Source: Steinernema hermaphroditum
Lineage: Eukaryota; Nematoda; Chromadorea; Rhabditida; Steinernematidae
Assembly (NCBI GenBank): GCA_030435675.1
Contig: CM059624.1
Span: 1,698,769-1,762,768, forward strand
DNA: 64,000 nucleotides
Direction: 5' to 3'
A program made the position numbers and the translations under genes. Shown in pieces: positions 54,601-64,000 of this stretch (the first letter of the stretch is position 1; every line of letters starts with the position of its first letter). The notes beneath the pieces are model-generated. The model saw only the letters and a list, made by a program, of their open reading frames with translations. It did no database searches and was not told the DNA's origin.

Positions 54601-57600
54601 TCGTACCTCTCTACAGCAGCGAGACCAACTCCATCTGGTACAACAGGGCCGGCGGGAAACGGCCCCTCAACAAGCCCGTCTGTGGCTTCGAAGGAAATGA
54701 CTGCCCGAAGACCTTTGCGGAAACGTATCTAAAGTTCATCATCATTGCCGTCGTACTGGCTGTGGTCATTGTCCTCTTAACGATCGTCGGCATTTATATT
54801 TTCGTCAAGTGAGTGCTTCCCGGAATCGGGCGTTTAATCCGTCGTAATTGTCCCTTTATAGAACTCGCATCGCCGAACAAGAACGACTCAATCAGATGTG
54901 GCAAATAAGCATCCATAATCTCAGGGAGCCGGATTACAGCAAGGTGAGCTGGAAGGGGACTGAACAGGAATCAAAGTGGGAGGATGACATATAGGGACGG
55001 CTGATCCAAAGGATGATGTGTGGACCAAGCTCTTAACGCGTCGGTGAGGAGACTTGGTACAATGACCCATTGAACTTATCGTAGCGATCGAGAGTCGCTG
55101 AAAACCACGTCAATTATGAGACATACAAAGCCATATTGCTGTTCTTTTCTGTCGTACATCTCGATGCCTGTATCAGCCCAAAACCAGGAGGGTCAGCTCA
55201 GATATATCCGCACCAGCCGTGCAATCGGTTAACCAACCAATCTGATCCGATCTCTTCGTGCCCATATGTGAAATGCGATTGCTAATTGCTAACAAGGCTC
55301 GTAGACTGGAAGTTAGAGGTCATCTTAGAGATAAAGATCACTTGAATGCAAGCGTTTTGGGCAACATTGATGATGTGAATGTGTAAATTGAGAATTTATG
55401 TGTCTTACCTACTTCTGACACATCAACAAATGACTAATATTGATGTCTTTGCTGCTACATTTTGAAATGGGTCGGTAAACGGACCCTTGAACACCTTATT
55501 CGATGAAATATTGAGCGTTTGTTCTCTTTTCCAGGGCAGTGACGGAGCCAGAAGCCAACGTTCTCTCCAGTCCGGAATCTACTCTGTATCCGATCGATTC
55601 TCTTTGGCCGATCGATCGCTCGGCGAAAAGTACACCTTTTACTACTACAACAGCGACAGAGTTGTCGGAGAGAAACATCGATCGAGAATCCAGCTTGTCA
55701 AAGACGACTTTTACGAATTTCGCCAGGTTACTATTTATGAAGTTTTCCTCACAGATTCTGTCTTTTAGATGCGTCAGCTGGACAACGATAACTTGAACAA
55801 GTTCATGGGCTTCGTCCAAGATGCTCCTGAGTACATTTCCGTTTGGAGGTACTGTAGCAGAGGAAGCTTGCAAGACGTCATCGCCAAGGGGAGCATGACC
55901 ATCGATGCCTTCTTTATTTACTCTCTTTTGAAGGATATCTGCAATGTAGTGGGGTTGACTGGCGACATCTAAGAAATGCCATATTTAGGGCCTGGTTGTG
56001 TTGCATAACAGCTTCTTGACCTGTCATGGACGGCTCACATCTTCGAATTGTTTAATCGACGATAGATGGCAAGTCAAGCTTTCGAACTACGGGCTGAAAG
56101 GAATAAGAAGTATGGAACCTAGGACGGAAAACGGTATGCGATGTAAAAAGTGAAATGATCCCTTGTTATCGAGAACGTGATCGCCGTTGAAGAGTGGGGG
56201 TATAGCTCAGGGGTAGAGCGCTCGCTTAGCATGCGAGAGGGCTGGGGTTCGAATCCCCATACCTCCAGAAACTTTTTTCCTTTCGCAGATGTGTCCAAGT
56301 CTCTATTATTGTTTAGAACTTCTTTGGACTGCGCCTGAAATCATAAGAGACAATGACCACGTCGGCACCAAAGCCGGAGATGTCTACAGCTTTGCCATCA
56401 TCTGCTCTGAGCTGATAACAAAGACAAGTGCGTGGGACATAGAAAATAGGAAAGAACGAGCTGAAGGTACCGTCTTGCCTCTTGTCCTAACTATAGATAT
56501 TCAATAGAAATTATCTACATGGTGAAGAAAGGTGGCTTGACCCCACTTCGTCCCGACCTCAAGCAGATGCAGAATCAGGACATTAATCCGGCTATGGTAG
56601 TAGAACACATCGAGACGAGTCCTTAAATTTCAGTCTTTTAGTTCCGGTTAGTCACCGATTGTTGGGATGAAGGTGCGCACCATCGACCGAAGATCGAAAC
56701 TGTAAGGAGTCTGTTGAGGGGTATGAATCAGGGCAAGTAAGTGGAATCATACCGAATGACACTAGTATACCGTCATCTAATAGATCCACCAACTTGATGG
56801 ACCACGTTTTCAACATGCTGGAACAGTACGCCAGCTCGTTGGAAGAAGAAGTGAACGAGAGAACGAAAGAGCTCATCGACGAGAAGAAGAAATCCGATAT
56901 ACTCCTCTACCGTATGCTTCCGAGGTAGGCTGACTGACCGAAGTTAGGCTATGGGTCGTTCAGGCAAGTGGCGGACAAGCTCAAAGTGGGCCAATCGGTG
57001 GAGCCGGAGGCGTTCGACTGCGTCACCATCTTCTTCTCCGACGTCGTCTCCTTCACCGTCTTGGCGAGCAAGTCGACTCCGCTGCAGGTGGTCAACCTTC
57101 TCAACGAGCTCTACACGACGTTCGACGGAATCATCGACACTTTCGACGTCTACAAAGTGAGATTTCTCAAAACAAAGTGAGATTCTGAAGAAGTATAGGT
57201 GGAGACAATAGGCGACGGATATCTCTGCGTGTCAGGATTGCCGCATCGAAACGGAAACGAGCACTGCGCCCAGATCGCCAAGATGGCGCTCGGGTTCATG
57301 AGAAGCTTGTCGTCGGTGAGGGTCCCTCACTTGCCGAACGAAAGGATTAACCTACGGATTGGAATTCATACAGGTATATGCAGAGCTTATGTACATTTGT
57401 ATCTATGATGTATCTAGGCGGCTGCATCACCGGCGTAGTCGGCCTAACCATGCCTCGATATTGCCTCTTTGGCGATACAGTAAACACTGCCTCCCGAATG
57501 GAATCGAACGGAAAACGTAAGGGCCTACTGTAGCTATTTGTCTCAGTTTATCATTGAAGCCGGTCAAATCCACCTATCTGATGACGCCAATCACTTTCTA

Positions 57601-58067
57601 ACCAAAGTGGTTGGAGGTTTCATCACAGAACCTAGAGGAGAAGTCATGATCAAGGTAGTTATCTCAACTTTCGTTCGCTTTAACACTGCTTCAGGGCAAA
57701 GGAATGATGGAAACACACTGGCTTCTGGGAACCGTCCACGATCCGCCGTCTCAACTGCTAACTGTACATCATCTTAATTAGTCGTATTTTGTTGTTTTGC
57801 ATGTGTTTTACATAAACTCTCTCTTTCTTGCATGTCTTCACCGTTCACTCTTAACCTCCGTCCCTTTAGACCGATATCGTGAGCAAGAAGGCCGAAAACG
57901 ACTACAAGCCTAAGTCGGACGATATGATGCTGGCTTTGCCGGCTGTGGCCCGACCTGTTCGGCGCCTAAGTGCTTCAAAGCCGTCTTCGATTGCGATGGT
58001 CGATGGGAAGCCCACGTCGTCGATGTACGTGGAATGGAAGAAGACGTACAACAAGAAGAATAAATGA
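51682..58067 (+). CDS. Receptor-type guanylate cyclase (GCY)
   Basis: This is a single-pass transmembrane cGMP-producing receptor; nematode GCYs act mostly in sensory neurons. I resolved 26 exons: 51682-51753, 51798-51946, 51991-52121, 52148-52280, 53333-53447, 53489-53600, 53644-53760, 53803-53885, 53929-54051, 54095-54239, 54397-54521, 54597-54808, 54862-54943, 55535-55726, 55769-55945, 55989-56133, 56317-56466, 56508-56596, 56642-56736, 56784-56924, 56964-57156, 57199-57373, 57418-57516, 57560-57654, 57695-57763 and 57870-58067, giving 1138 aa. Features are a signal peptide ([14 protein letters not shown]), ligand-binding domain (VGPPCN), TM helix 482-505 ([15 protein letters not shown]), kinase homology domain ([19 protein letters not shown]), dimerisation helix and cyclase domain ([31 protein letters not shown]), intact for catalysis. 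An ATG at 51640 is an alternative start. Introns 10 and 16 hold tRNA genes. AATAAA is at 58084. Confidence 0.95.
52466..52970. mobile_element. Foldback element in cyclase intron 4
   Basis: The intron (52281-53332) is much longer than its neighbours. TTTGACTAGGAAGTCAC at 52466 and the following CTGAAACAGGGACCCAAAAT, TTTTGGTGGTCGATCTGAAA, ATATCAGGG and GTGTAAGGAAGCGGA reappear in inverse order on the other strand, ending with CCTAGTCAAA at 52970. The arms reach about 140-185 bp. A second, diverged partial copy of the right arm (about 52745-52825) is also present. Confidence 0.8.
54278..54362 (+). tRNA. tRNA-Tyr (GTA), copy 2, in cyclase intron 10
   Basis: This gene is identical to copy 1 except in the 12-nt intron (GGAG in place of AGAT at its end). 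Full cloverleaf, A and B boxes and a downstream T-run are present. It lies in sense orientation in an intron of 157 nt, so the tRNA fills more than half of it. Confidence 0.95.
56196..56267 (+). tRNA. tRNA-Ala (AGC), copy 2, in cyclase intron 16
   Basis: This 72-nt gene has a fully paired acceptor stem (GGGGGTA/TACCTCC with one G-T), anticodon AGC and an intact T arm, followed by TTTTTT. It is in sense orientation in a 183-nt intron. The host exon acceptor had to be placed at ATTGTTTAG (56316) to keep the kinase-like frame (ELLWTAPE). Confidence 0.95.
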
Positions 58068-58083
58068 TGTGATGATACATGAA

Positions 58084-58089
58084 AATAAA
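58084..58089 (+). terminator. Poly(A) signal of the guanylate cyclase
   Basis: AATAAA lies 17 bases after the stop codon. Confidence 0.7.
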
Positions 58090-58479
58090 GGGTTTATTTT
58101 GAGAGGCCTTATGTACTGAAGTGCTCATTGAGTGACTTTGTTCACTTTTTCGTCATACTTGTGAGGAAATGGGGTTCTTAAAAAAATTCTTAACATATCT
58201 TCTCATTGTGATGGTTATCGAACAGGACAGTGATGTTCAGTAGCTCAACCCCCGCCAAAAGCGTATCTGAAGGGTAAAGATTCAAGTAGTTATGTACTCG
58301 TGGTCCATGGCCAAAAGTGTCACCGGAAACAGAAATCGCAGTCGATACGACCCGGATGACCCTGAAACTAATACCTGGTCTAAAATACGCTGATATACGA
58401 GGGAGATCTTTTGGAAAATAGTAAAATAAGTAACGAAGACATTCAGAACATGTTCATTTTCAACAGCTCTGGAAAACGT
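58090..58479. other. Spacer
   Basis: No feature was recognised apart from ordinary AT-rich sequence. Confidence 0.4.
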
Positions 58480-58565
58480 CCAACCATAGCTCAGTTGGTA
58501 GAGCGGAGGACTGTAGTGTTTATTCAGATATCCTTAGGTCGCTGGTTCGAATCCGCCTGGTTGGA
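58480..58565 (+). tRNA. tRNA-Tyr copy 3, possibly decaying
   Basis: The acceptor stem, D arm, anticodon GTA and TTCGAATCC are kept. The T stem reads CCGCC instead of CCGGC, which gives a C-C mismatch. The intron differs too (TGTTTATTCAGAT, 13 nt). It is followed by TTTTTT. This is the only intergenic Tyr copy. It may still be transcribed but could be a pseudogene. Confidence 0.75.
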
Positions 58566-59645
58566 ATCATTTTTTAACCAGATCTTTTTGTTTAATTTCT
58601 TTATTTTCGTAGTCAGCTATATGCAAATTTACCGTATACATCTTCACGCACCTAGTCAAAGGTACATGGTTTTAGCAACTATGTGCTCGTTTTTGGCATG
58701 GAATTGCTTGCCATAACGTTGCTTAAGGTAGACTAATCCATATTCGGATACCGTAACCTTGGGTGCCGATTAGAAGGTCCTAGTGATAAGTGATTGTGGT
58801 TATATATGAAACTCTTAATTAATGCAAGCAATGCAACAATCTGAACGATTCTCAAAACTCAATTGATACTCGATACCGTAATCCTTTCGTGTCCCATTTG
58901 CCGTCTTGCTTCGTTCCCTCAGCACCCCACCCTCTCTACCGTACACTCAACACTCATCCTCTCCGGATTTTTCATTTCACTTTGATCAAATGTAATTTGT
59001 TTATCCTCCCCATCAACAGCTCAAAGTCACAACTACGGGGTCTCCGTCACCGTCGTATATCCGTTGCGCGCGTGTCCGTTCGGCGGCGAGCCCCTTGCGG
59101 TCCCCCCGTCTGTCCGTTGGGTCAAGGTTGGCGTCGCAACGCGCGTAGGGAACACTGTGCGTCGTCTTCGGGGGCAGCAGCAGCCGGCGGCGCATCGGAA
59201 GCAGAACACCCCTAACGGACTCCGAAGTTTACGTCTGCGCCGGCGTGTGCATGATGTTGACGCGCAAGCGGCACGCAAAGATCGAAGAAGATCGAACGGC
59301 GTCGTCGTCGTCGTCGTCCGTTGTTTAGTTTACTTTTAGTTTTGTACACTGCCTAATGCTCCCTCTTCTGCCACCGTCGCCGCAACCCCGCGGACCCCTC
59401 AGCCACTTGGCCGCCATCGCCGCAGCACTGAAACGTTTCAGTGAAACTCGAGCTTTATTAATTACGCGATCGTTTCGAGAGTCCGTCGGCGGACGGACGG
59501 TCCGCCGCCGCGGGGACTGATCATCGCGTTCTCGAGGTGGGGCACCCGCAACTCGAGACCTTTTTGTTTAACGAATTTTATCGATTCGGCTCTGTTCTGC
59601 GTCGGTTACAAAAATTAGGCTCCCTTAACCGATTTCAGGAGACCG
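58566..59645. other. Promoter-side spacer of the zinc-finger gene
   Basis: GC-rich from about 59030 to 59530 with CGG/GCC-rich words. No coding exon was supported, although several frames are open because of composition. An acceptor CGATTTCAG ends at 59638, seven bases before the ATG at 59646, suggesting a trans-spliced or 5'-UTR-spliced start. Confidence 0.5.
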
Positions 59646-62600
59646 ATGTTGAGGCAGTTGCTACTGTCGCCGACGACTGAGGACGCGATGTCGCCGGCGA
59701 CCGTCCATATGCATCCTCCACCGGCGGCGGCACAGCAACACCCTCCGGCCGCTGTCGACACTCAACACGTTCAGATTCCGGGCGGCTACTACGCCGCACC
59801 CGGATATGATGCCTCGCATTTCAACTCGGTCTCCTCCGCCACTCAGCCCATGCCTGCTTCACAACACCAGCATCAGGCTATGGGTGGTTACCAGCAGCAT
59901 CAACAACAGCAGCAGGATTATCCGGACCCGGTAAAGGTGGATAACTCCGATTATGTGAGTTCTGAGGGGGCATATTCAAATTTTGGCTTAAGTAGGGATG
60001 AGAGGGACTATGGAAACCCTCTCAAAGAATGTCATAAGCCTGAAATGTGGAGAATGACTTTTTAAGACCTGATAGGTTTGAACATTTTTGAATATACGAT
60101 AGTATTTAGCTATGAGGTTCATCGTAATCCGATGGTGAAGAACGTTTTGATTGCTAAACAAAAAAAAATCATCAAAGTTTGTTCATAAGCGTAGTTGCAA
60201 GAAATTGAGACTGTTGTGACAACACCGAATTGCTGTCGTTCGGAAATCATCCAACCATAGCTCAGTTGGTAGAGCGGAGGACTGTAGTGTTGGTCAGATA
60301 TCCTTAGGTCGCTGGTTCGAATCCGGCTGGTTGGAATCATTTTTTTTTCTCATTTTTCATGATAGATTTTTTCTTTACTGTGTTTTGCATTCCTCTCAGA
60401 ATCCTAAGAATCGACCAGTCATTCTCTGAAGGCCAATTTTCGTTCCATAACTTATCGCCCCATTTCAGGCTGTTCTATCGACCATCCCCCAAGATCAACA
60501 ATTCCAGTACCAGTACCAACAACACCCTCCACCCTACGGCCGTCAGTCGATGAGTGGCCTACCAGAAATGTTCTCCTCCACCTATGCCGTGCTCTCCGGC
60601 GATCCTAACATGCCGGACCAGAACTGGAACTACTACCAACAAGGCTATCAGTGCGAAAACGGCGGCTACTACCAGCATCAGCAGCCGGATTACCAAAACT
60701 GGAACGGGGGCCAAACGTCGTGGTGCGATGGCCAGATGCAACAGGAGAACGCAACGCCGGGAGATCCTTATCTCGACTACTCCAACGACTCCGGCATCTC
60801 GTCGACGGTGAACGATGTGAGTTTTTGATGGCATCAAAGTGAAATTCGCGTGTTCTGTGGTCGCGGGATAAGATCTGATTTTGTTGAAACGCTTATCGCG
60901 TGGCGCGATCAGTTGTGGAATTTTTTGCATTAATTATGCATGCAGTGACCGCGAGCTTAAACAGATGAAGTCAAAACAGACTTAAACGAATGGAATATTC
61001 AATGTGGGAAAGGTCTATATATAAAAAAAGCTTTTCACATGACACTAGATTCCATTTTTTGTATGCCAATAAACCTCGAAACGAGCTGACCCGGAATCAA
61101 TCACTTCCGAAAAGATTACATTGTGATTGATAGCGATCACTTGCAGGCCACTCTTTTCGTTCATTTCGAACATCATCACTCATTTGTCTTCACTCGCCGA
61201 TTGATCACTCACACACTCAGCCGAGCAGCTGGTTCTGTGTGGCAAGTTTAGGAAAGGCTGCAAAAAGGTCGCGGGAGAGAGCAAAAAGCGATGATGTAGC
61301 AACTTTTTATGGTCGTAATTCGGCATAAAACCCAATCTTTCCAAACCAAAAACCTTTCCAAAAACCAACTGTCAGCGCTCTGTTGAACAATGAAATCATC
61401 CCTGCCGCATAACAAAAACTAAACAAACAAGTCACTCTCCACGAAAAAAAGAGAATTCTATCCGCGGATTGCTCAGCTGTTTTTTTTTGCTGTCAGGCCA
61501 TCAGGATGATTTCATTGCTAAACAGAACGTGATCATCTTTATGACAACTCCGTGGACGGTTGAACATGACCGAGCAGCCTCGAAATTTGAAATCAGAATT
61601 CGAAAATGTGTTCTTTTCATTTGGAGTTTTCGTCACAAGATCTCGAGATAATACGGCCATGATGACCATCTTCTAGAACATATAGAAGTATTCCTGCTTC
61701 CTGACTTCAAAAGCGTTATATCTTTTGATTAACTTGACGAGTTTGACGAAGCACTTTTATCCGGTTTTGAATGTCGAATCTCGAGACTACACAGCCTGAT
61801 AGTCATACTCTGCAACTGAATCATTATGTTTCGTGGTCTCAAAGTCATTCCCGAATCCGCACTTTGCATTTCATGCAAAACCTGTCTGGATCATTCCTGC
61901 TTTCTGACCTTAAAAGTTCCCTATACTCTGTCCTTCGCGGCTTATGTCTTCTGAGGAAAAGACGGCAGTTTTGACATCCAATTTTAAATGCCGAGACTTT
62001 ACTGATCTGATATTTGAACTGAATCATCATGTTTCGTTGTCTCAAAAAAACGACAAAGTCATACACTTTTCATGTTCCCATTCAAAATCCATGCCCGATC
62101 CATGATCGTTCAGTCAATAACCAAACATGAGAAGACCGTGGATGTGGGAAGACTTATACACTGTCGTTCATAGACCCCAGAACTTTTTTCAAATCCTCGA
62201 GGTTATCGGCTAAGAAGAAAGCATTCCGGTTCTTGTTTGTCTTTCACTCTTCCGATCGGTTTCTTCCGATATCGTATTTCGAGAGCTTCGCGCACCCCAT
62301 ACGTTATGCAACTTGCACATGGTTTTGACTTTTGGACCTAATCGTCTATTATTGTTTCGTTCCGCCACACTAACTCGGCCAACTCAAATGTTTGTTCACT
62401 GGAAAGAACCACTTAAAACACAAACCGAAACACAAACGAACGTTGTTCTTGTGGTGGAAGTGTACACAGCCACGTCGATCGTCCGCCACTCGATGATCTT
62501 CAACGATGTAGTGGGGCAAACTGTTATGCGATATCAGTTAAGTTGGGATGATCAGGGATGATGGGATGGGTCTTGGAGAGCTTACCCAGTGCCAAATTAG

Positions 62601-63746
62601 AAAACGCCTGAGGGTATTTCAGTATTCATTTAATCGCTTTATGAACGCGGCCTCTAGACGCAAAAAGCCCAACGGGCCTGTGGAAAATAATACACTAGCA
62701 GCCTACCGGCGGTAAGCATACGAAAGATGAAGACACGAAATGGTTGAATTTGAGGGTTAGACCATGGCCTCCTTCCTCAATTTGCCTCCTGTACGAAGGC
62801 ATGGAGGAAATAGGCTGTTCCTGAACTGTCTGTCAGATCAAATTGGGTCCCGAAACAGAGTCGTACAAACCGAGACTTTGAAAAGGAGAGACCGAGACCA
62901 AATTTAAAAGAGATACTAAAGGCGAGATGGGGGATACTGCGAGAAATTCCTCCCTCCAGGGGTACAGACCGAGACCAAAAAGGGCTGAGACTGCACTGCT
63001 CTGGCCCCGAAGGTAGTGAACCGTGTAGGTCGCATCTATTTCTTCTGTGTGGCTCATTTTGAACGCGCTTCATTTGTGGTTGGGGTCGGTTGGACACCTT
63101 AATTTGCTTGTATATAGACGCTTAGTTTCTCATGTGGAAAAGTCGTGTGCTTCATTCTTAGTTCAAGCATCATTGCCGTTAAACTAATACTCAAATATAT
63201 TACCCCCCTGTGTCTTTAATTTTGTGTTTATACCCCTCCAAATTGCAACATTTCCGAACACCAAAAAACTAGGTTACCACCCCCATTCAAATTTATAGTT
63301 TCGCAGTAAACGGCCGAGCGGTCAGCTGACTGACATGTCGCATAAAGTCGGCGGCGACGGCGATGTGTATCTGATTACGATCGTTCGGTGGCCGCCGACC
63401 TTGTTCTAACGTTTCGTAGCGTAAACATTTACAGTAGTAAATGGGCACACTTCAGTTTTGGGGGTTCAATTCCAGTAGGGCACTAAAATGGATATTTCAG
63501 AACAGCCCTCCACCAAACGAGTCTCTTCCGGAGGTTGAACGAGTCCTCTGCATCGCTTGCAAGGGAGTCTATCCGTCGAAGCGCTCCCTCACGGGTCACA
63601 TCGGCAGGAACGATGTTTGCCGCGATTCGATCATCCAGAAGTGCATGGAGCAGCCGCCGGCCGGCGCCATCCAAGCCGATGAAGATCTGATCGGAAAGTT
63701 CACCTCAATTTGTCCGTTTTGCGACAAATTCATCAGCAATTTCAAG
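59646..63746 (+). CDS. Gln/Tyr/Pro-rich protein with Cys/His zinc-finger-like segment, 5' part
   Basis: This is a probable nuclear regulator, cut by the window edge. The exons are 59646-59954, 60469-60816 and 63501-63746 (301 codons so far, phase 0 throughout). Exons 1 and 2 encode low-complexity Gln/His/Pro/Tyr sequence (QQHQQQQQDYPDP; YQYQQHPPPYG; WNYYQQGYQ), as in transactivation or prion-like domains. Exon 3 has CIACKGVYPSKRSLTGHIGR followed by NDVC, a CxxC...H...C finger of the C2H2/C2HC type, and then CPFCDK, the start of a second finger. Exon 3 ends with donor GTGAGA. Intron 1 contains a tRNA-Tyr and intron 2 is 2.7 kb. I do not recognise the orthologue with certainty. Confidence 0.78.
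60251..60335 (+). tRNA. tRNA-Tyr (GTA), copy 4, in intron 1 of the zinc-finger gene
   Basis: The whole 85 nt, including the 12-nt intron, equals copy 1 at 1588. It is followed by nine T. Sense orientation with the host gene. Confidence 0.95.
60817..63500 (+). other. Large intron of the zinc-finger gene
   Basis: A 2.7 kb intron whose only clear internal structure is an imperfect duplication at 61685-62065. No alternative exon is supported. Its size, against 35-50 nt for most introns here, may reflect regulatory content. Confidence 0.5.
61685..62065. repeat. Imperfect tandem duplication, period about 205 bp
   Basis: ATTCCTGCTTCCTGACTTCAAAAG at about 61690 is echoed by ATTCCTGCTTTCTGACCTTAAAAG at about 61893. 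Both are followed by a GAATGTCG/AAATGCCG-GAGACT block, a CTGATA word and CTGAATCAT(T/C)ATGTTTCG. Confidence 0.75.
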
Positions 63747-64000
63747 GTGAGAAATGTTACATAGACGTTGTGCCCTTTTATGATTACTTCTTAGGTTATC
63801 TGTTACTCCTAAACGCATTCATTGTTTTCATGGATCAGCTCCATGGATCTCATTAGGCACACACTGGTGGGAGTTATACAGGGTGGCTCAAACAAGGCAC
63901 TTAGGCAAGAAGTCTAGAAAGACATTCCGATATTCAGACCGAAATTCTCTTCTTCATTTTCCGATCGATCCCATCATCATCTTGGGAAGGACAGCCATCA
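63747..64000 (+). other. Right edge, intron of the zinc-finger gene
   Basis: Sequence after the donor of exon 3. No further exon was recognised. ACAGGGTGGCTCAAACAAGG at about 63878 resembles a transposon terminal sequence (compare CCACCCTGTTTTTT at 50972), but nothing else supports that. Confidence 0.4.

Noticed and set aside
1..64000. Spliced-leader RNA, 5S rRNA, snRNA or miRNA genes
   Set aside because: No SL1-like GGTTTAATTACCCAAG, 5S or U6 core was seen by eye. A covariance-model search (Infernal/Rfam) would be decisive and could not be run.

Overview
The window comes from a nematode nuclear genome, most likely a free-living rhabditid; the species is not identified. Signs of this are many 35-50 nt introns, splice acceptors of both the TTTCAG and TTTAG kinds, acceptor-like sequences just before start codons (as expected for spliced-leader addition), and gene types typical of nematodes: a large receptor guanylate cyclase, a GANA-1-like alpha-galactosidase, an RBBP6/RBPL-1 homologue and fast-evolving F-box-like genes. 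All gene models below were built by hand from splice sites and reading phase, and each full model closes in frame.

Layout. 0.5-11.2 kb holds metabolic genes: the 3' part of a mitochondrial carrier, closely followed on the same strand by a GH27 alpha-galactosidase (operon-like spacing), a convergent membrane-anchored short-chain dehydrogenase, 3.5 kb of repeat-rich spacer, and the E2 subunit of pyruvate dehydrogenase. 12.1-14.0 kb holds an F-box gene. 14.8-23.7 kb is an accessory segment. A roughly 0.8 kb repeat occurs twice in direct orientation and flanks a neprilysin-like gene that lacks the zinc-binding motif, plus a tiny two-exon gene for a secreted peptide. A DIRS/Gypsy-like reverse transcriptase relic and a GC-rich minisatellite lie nearby. 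23.7-27.2 kb is the RBBP6 homologue. 27.3-31.1 kb contains duplicated segments, a BEL/Pao-like relic and a decayed exon. 31.1-41.2 kb is dense with informational genes: a DEAD-box helicase, an intronless zinc-finger/coiled-coil protein, TFIIIB subunit BRF1 and a haspin kinase.

41.3-49.6 kb is the most repetitive part. It has two MITE-like foldback elements with identical ends, a TIR element with a 10-bp flanking repeat, a 36-bp-arm hairpin, a pair of inverted repeats of about 420 bp that enclose an F-box-like gene, a 158-bp satellite array and a degenerate array of about 105 bp. A second small F-box-associated-type gene follows. 51.7-58.1 kb is a 26-exon receptor guanylate cyclase, and 59.6 kb to the edge is the 5' part of a Gln/Tyr-rich zinc-finger protein.

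Six tRNA genes are present: four intron-containing tRNA-Tyr(GTA) and two tRNA-Ala(AGC). Four of the six lie inside introns of protein genes, all in the sense orientation. I found no clear multi-gene system. The best candidates for something new are the sense-intronic tRNA pattern, the inverted-repeat-bounded F-box cassette, the direct-repeat-bounded pseudopeptidase/secreted-peptide island, and the 158-bp satellite.
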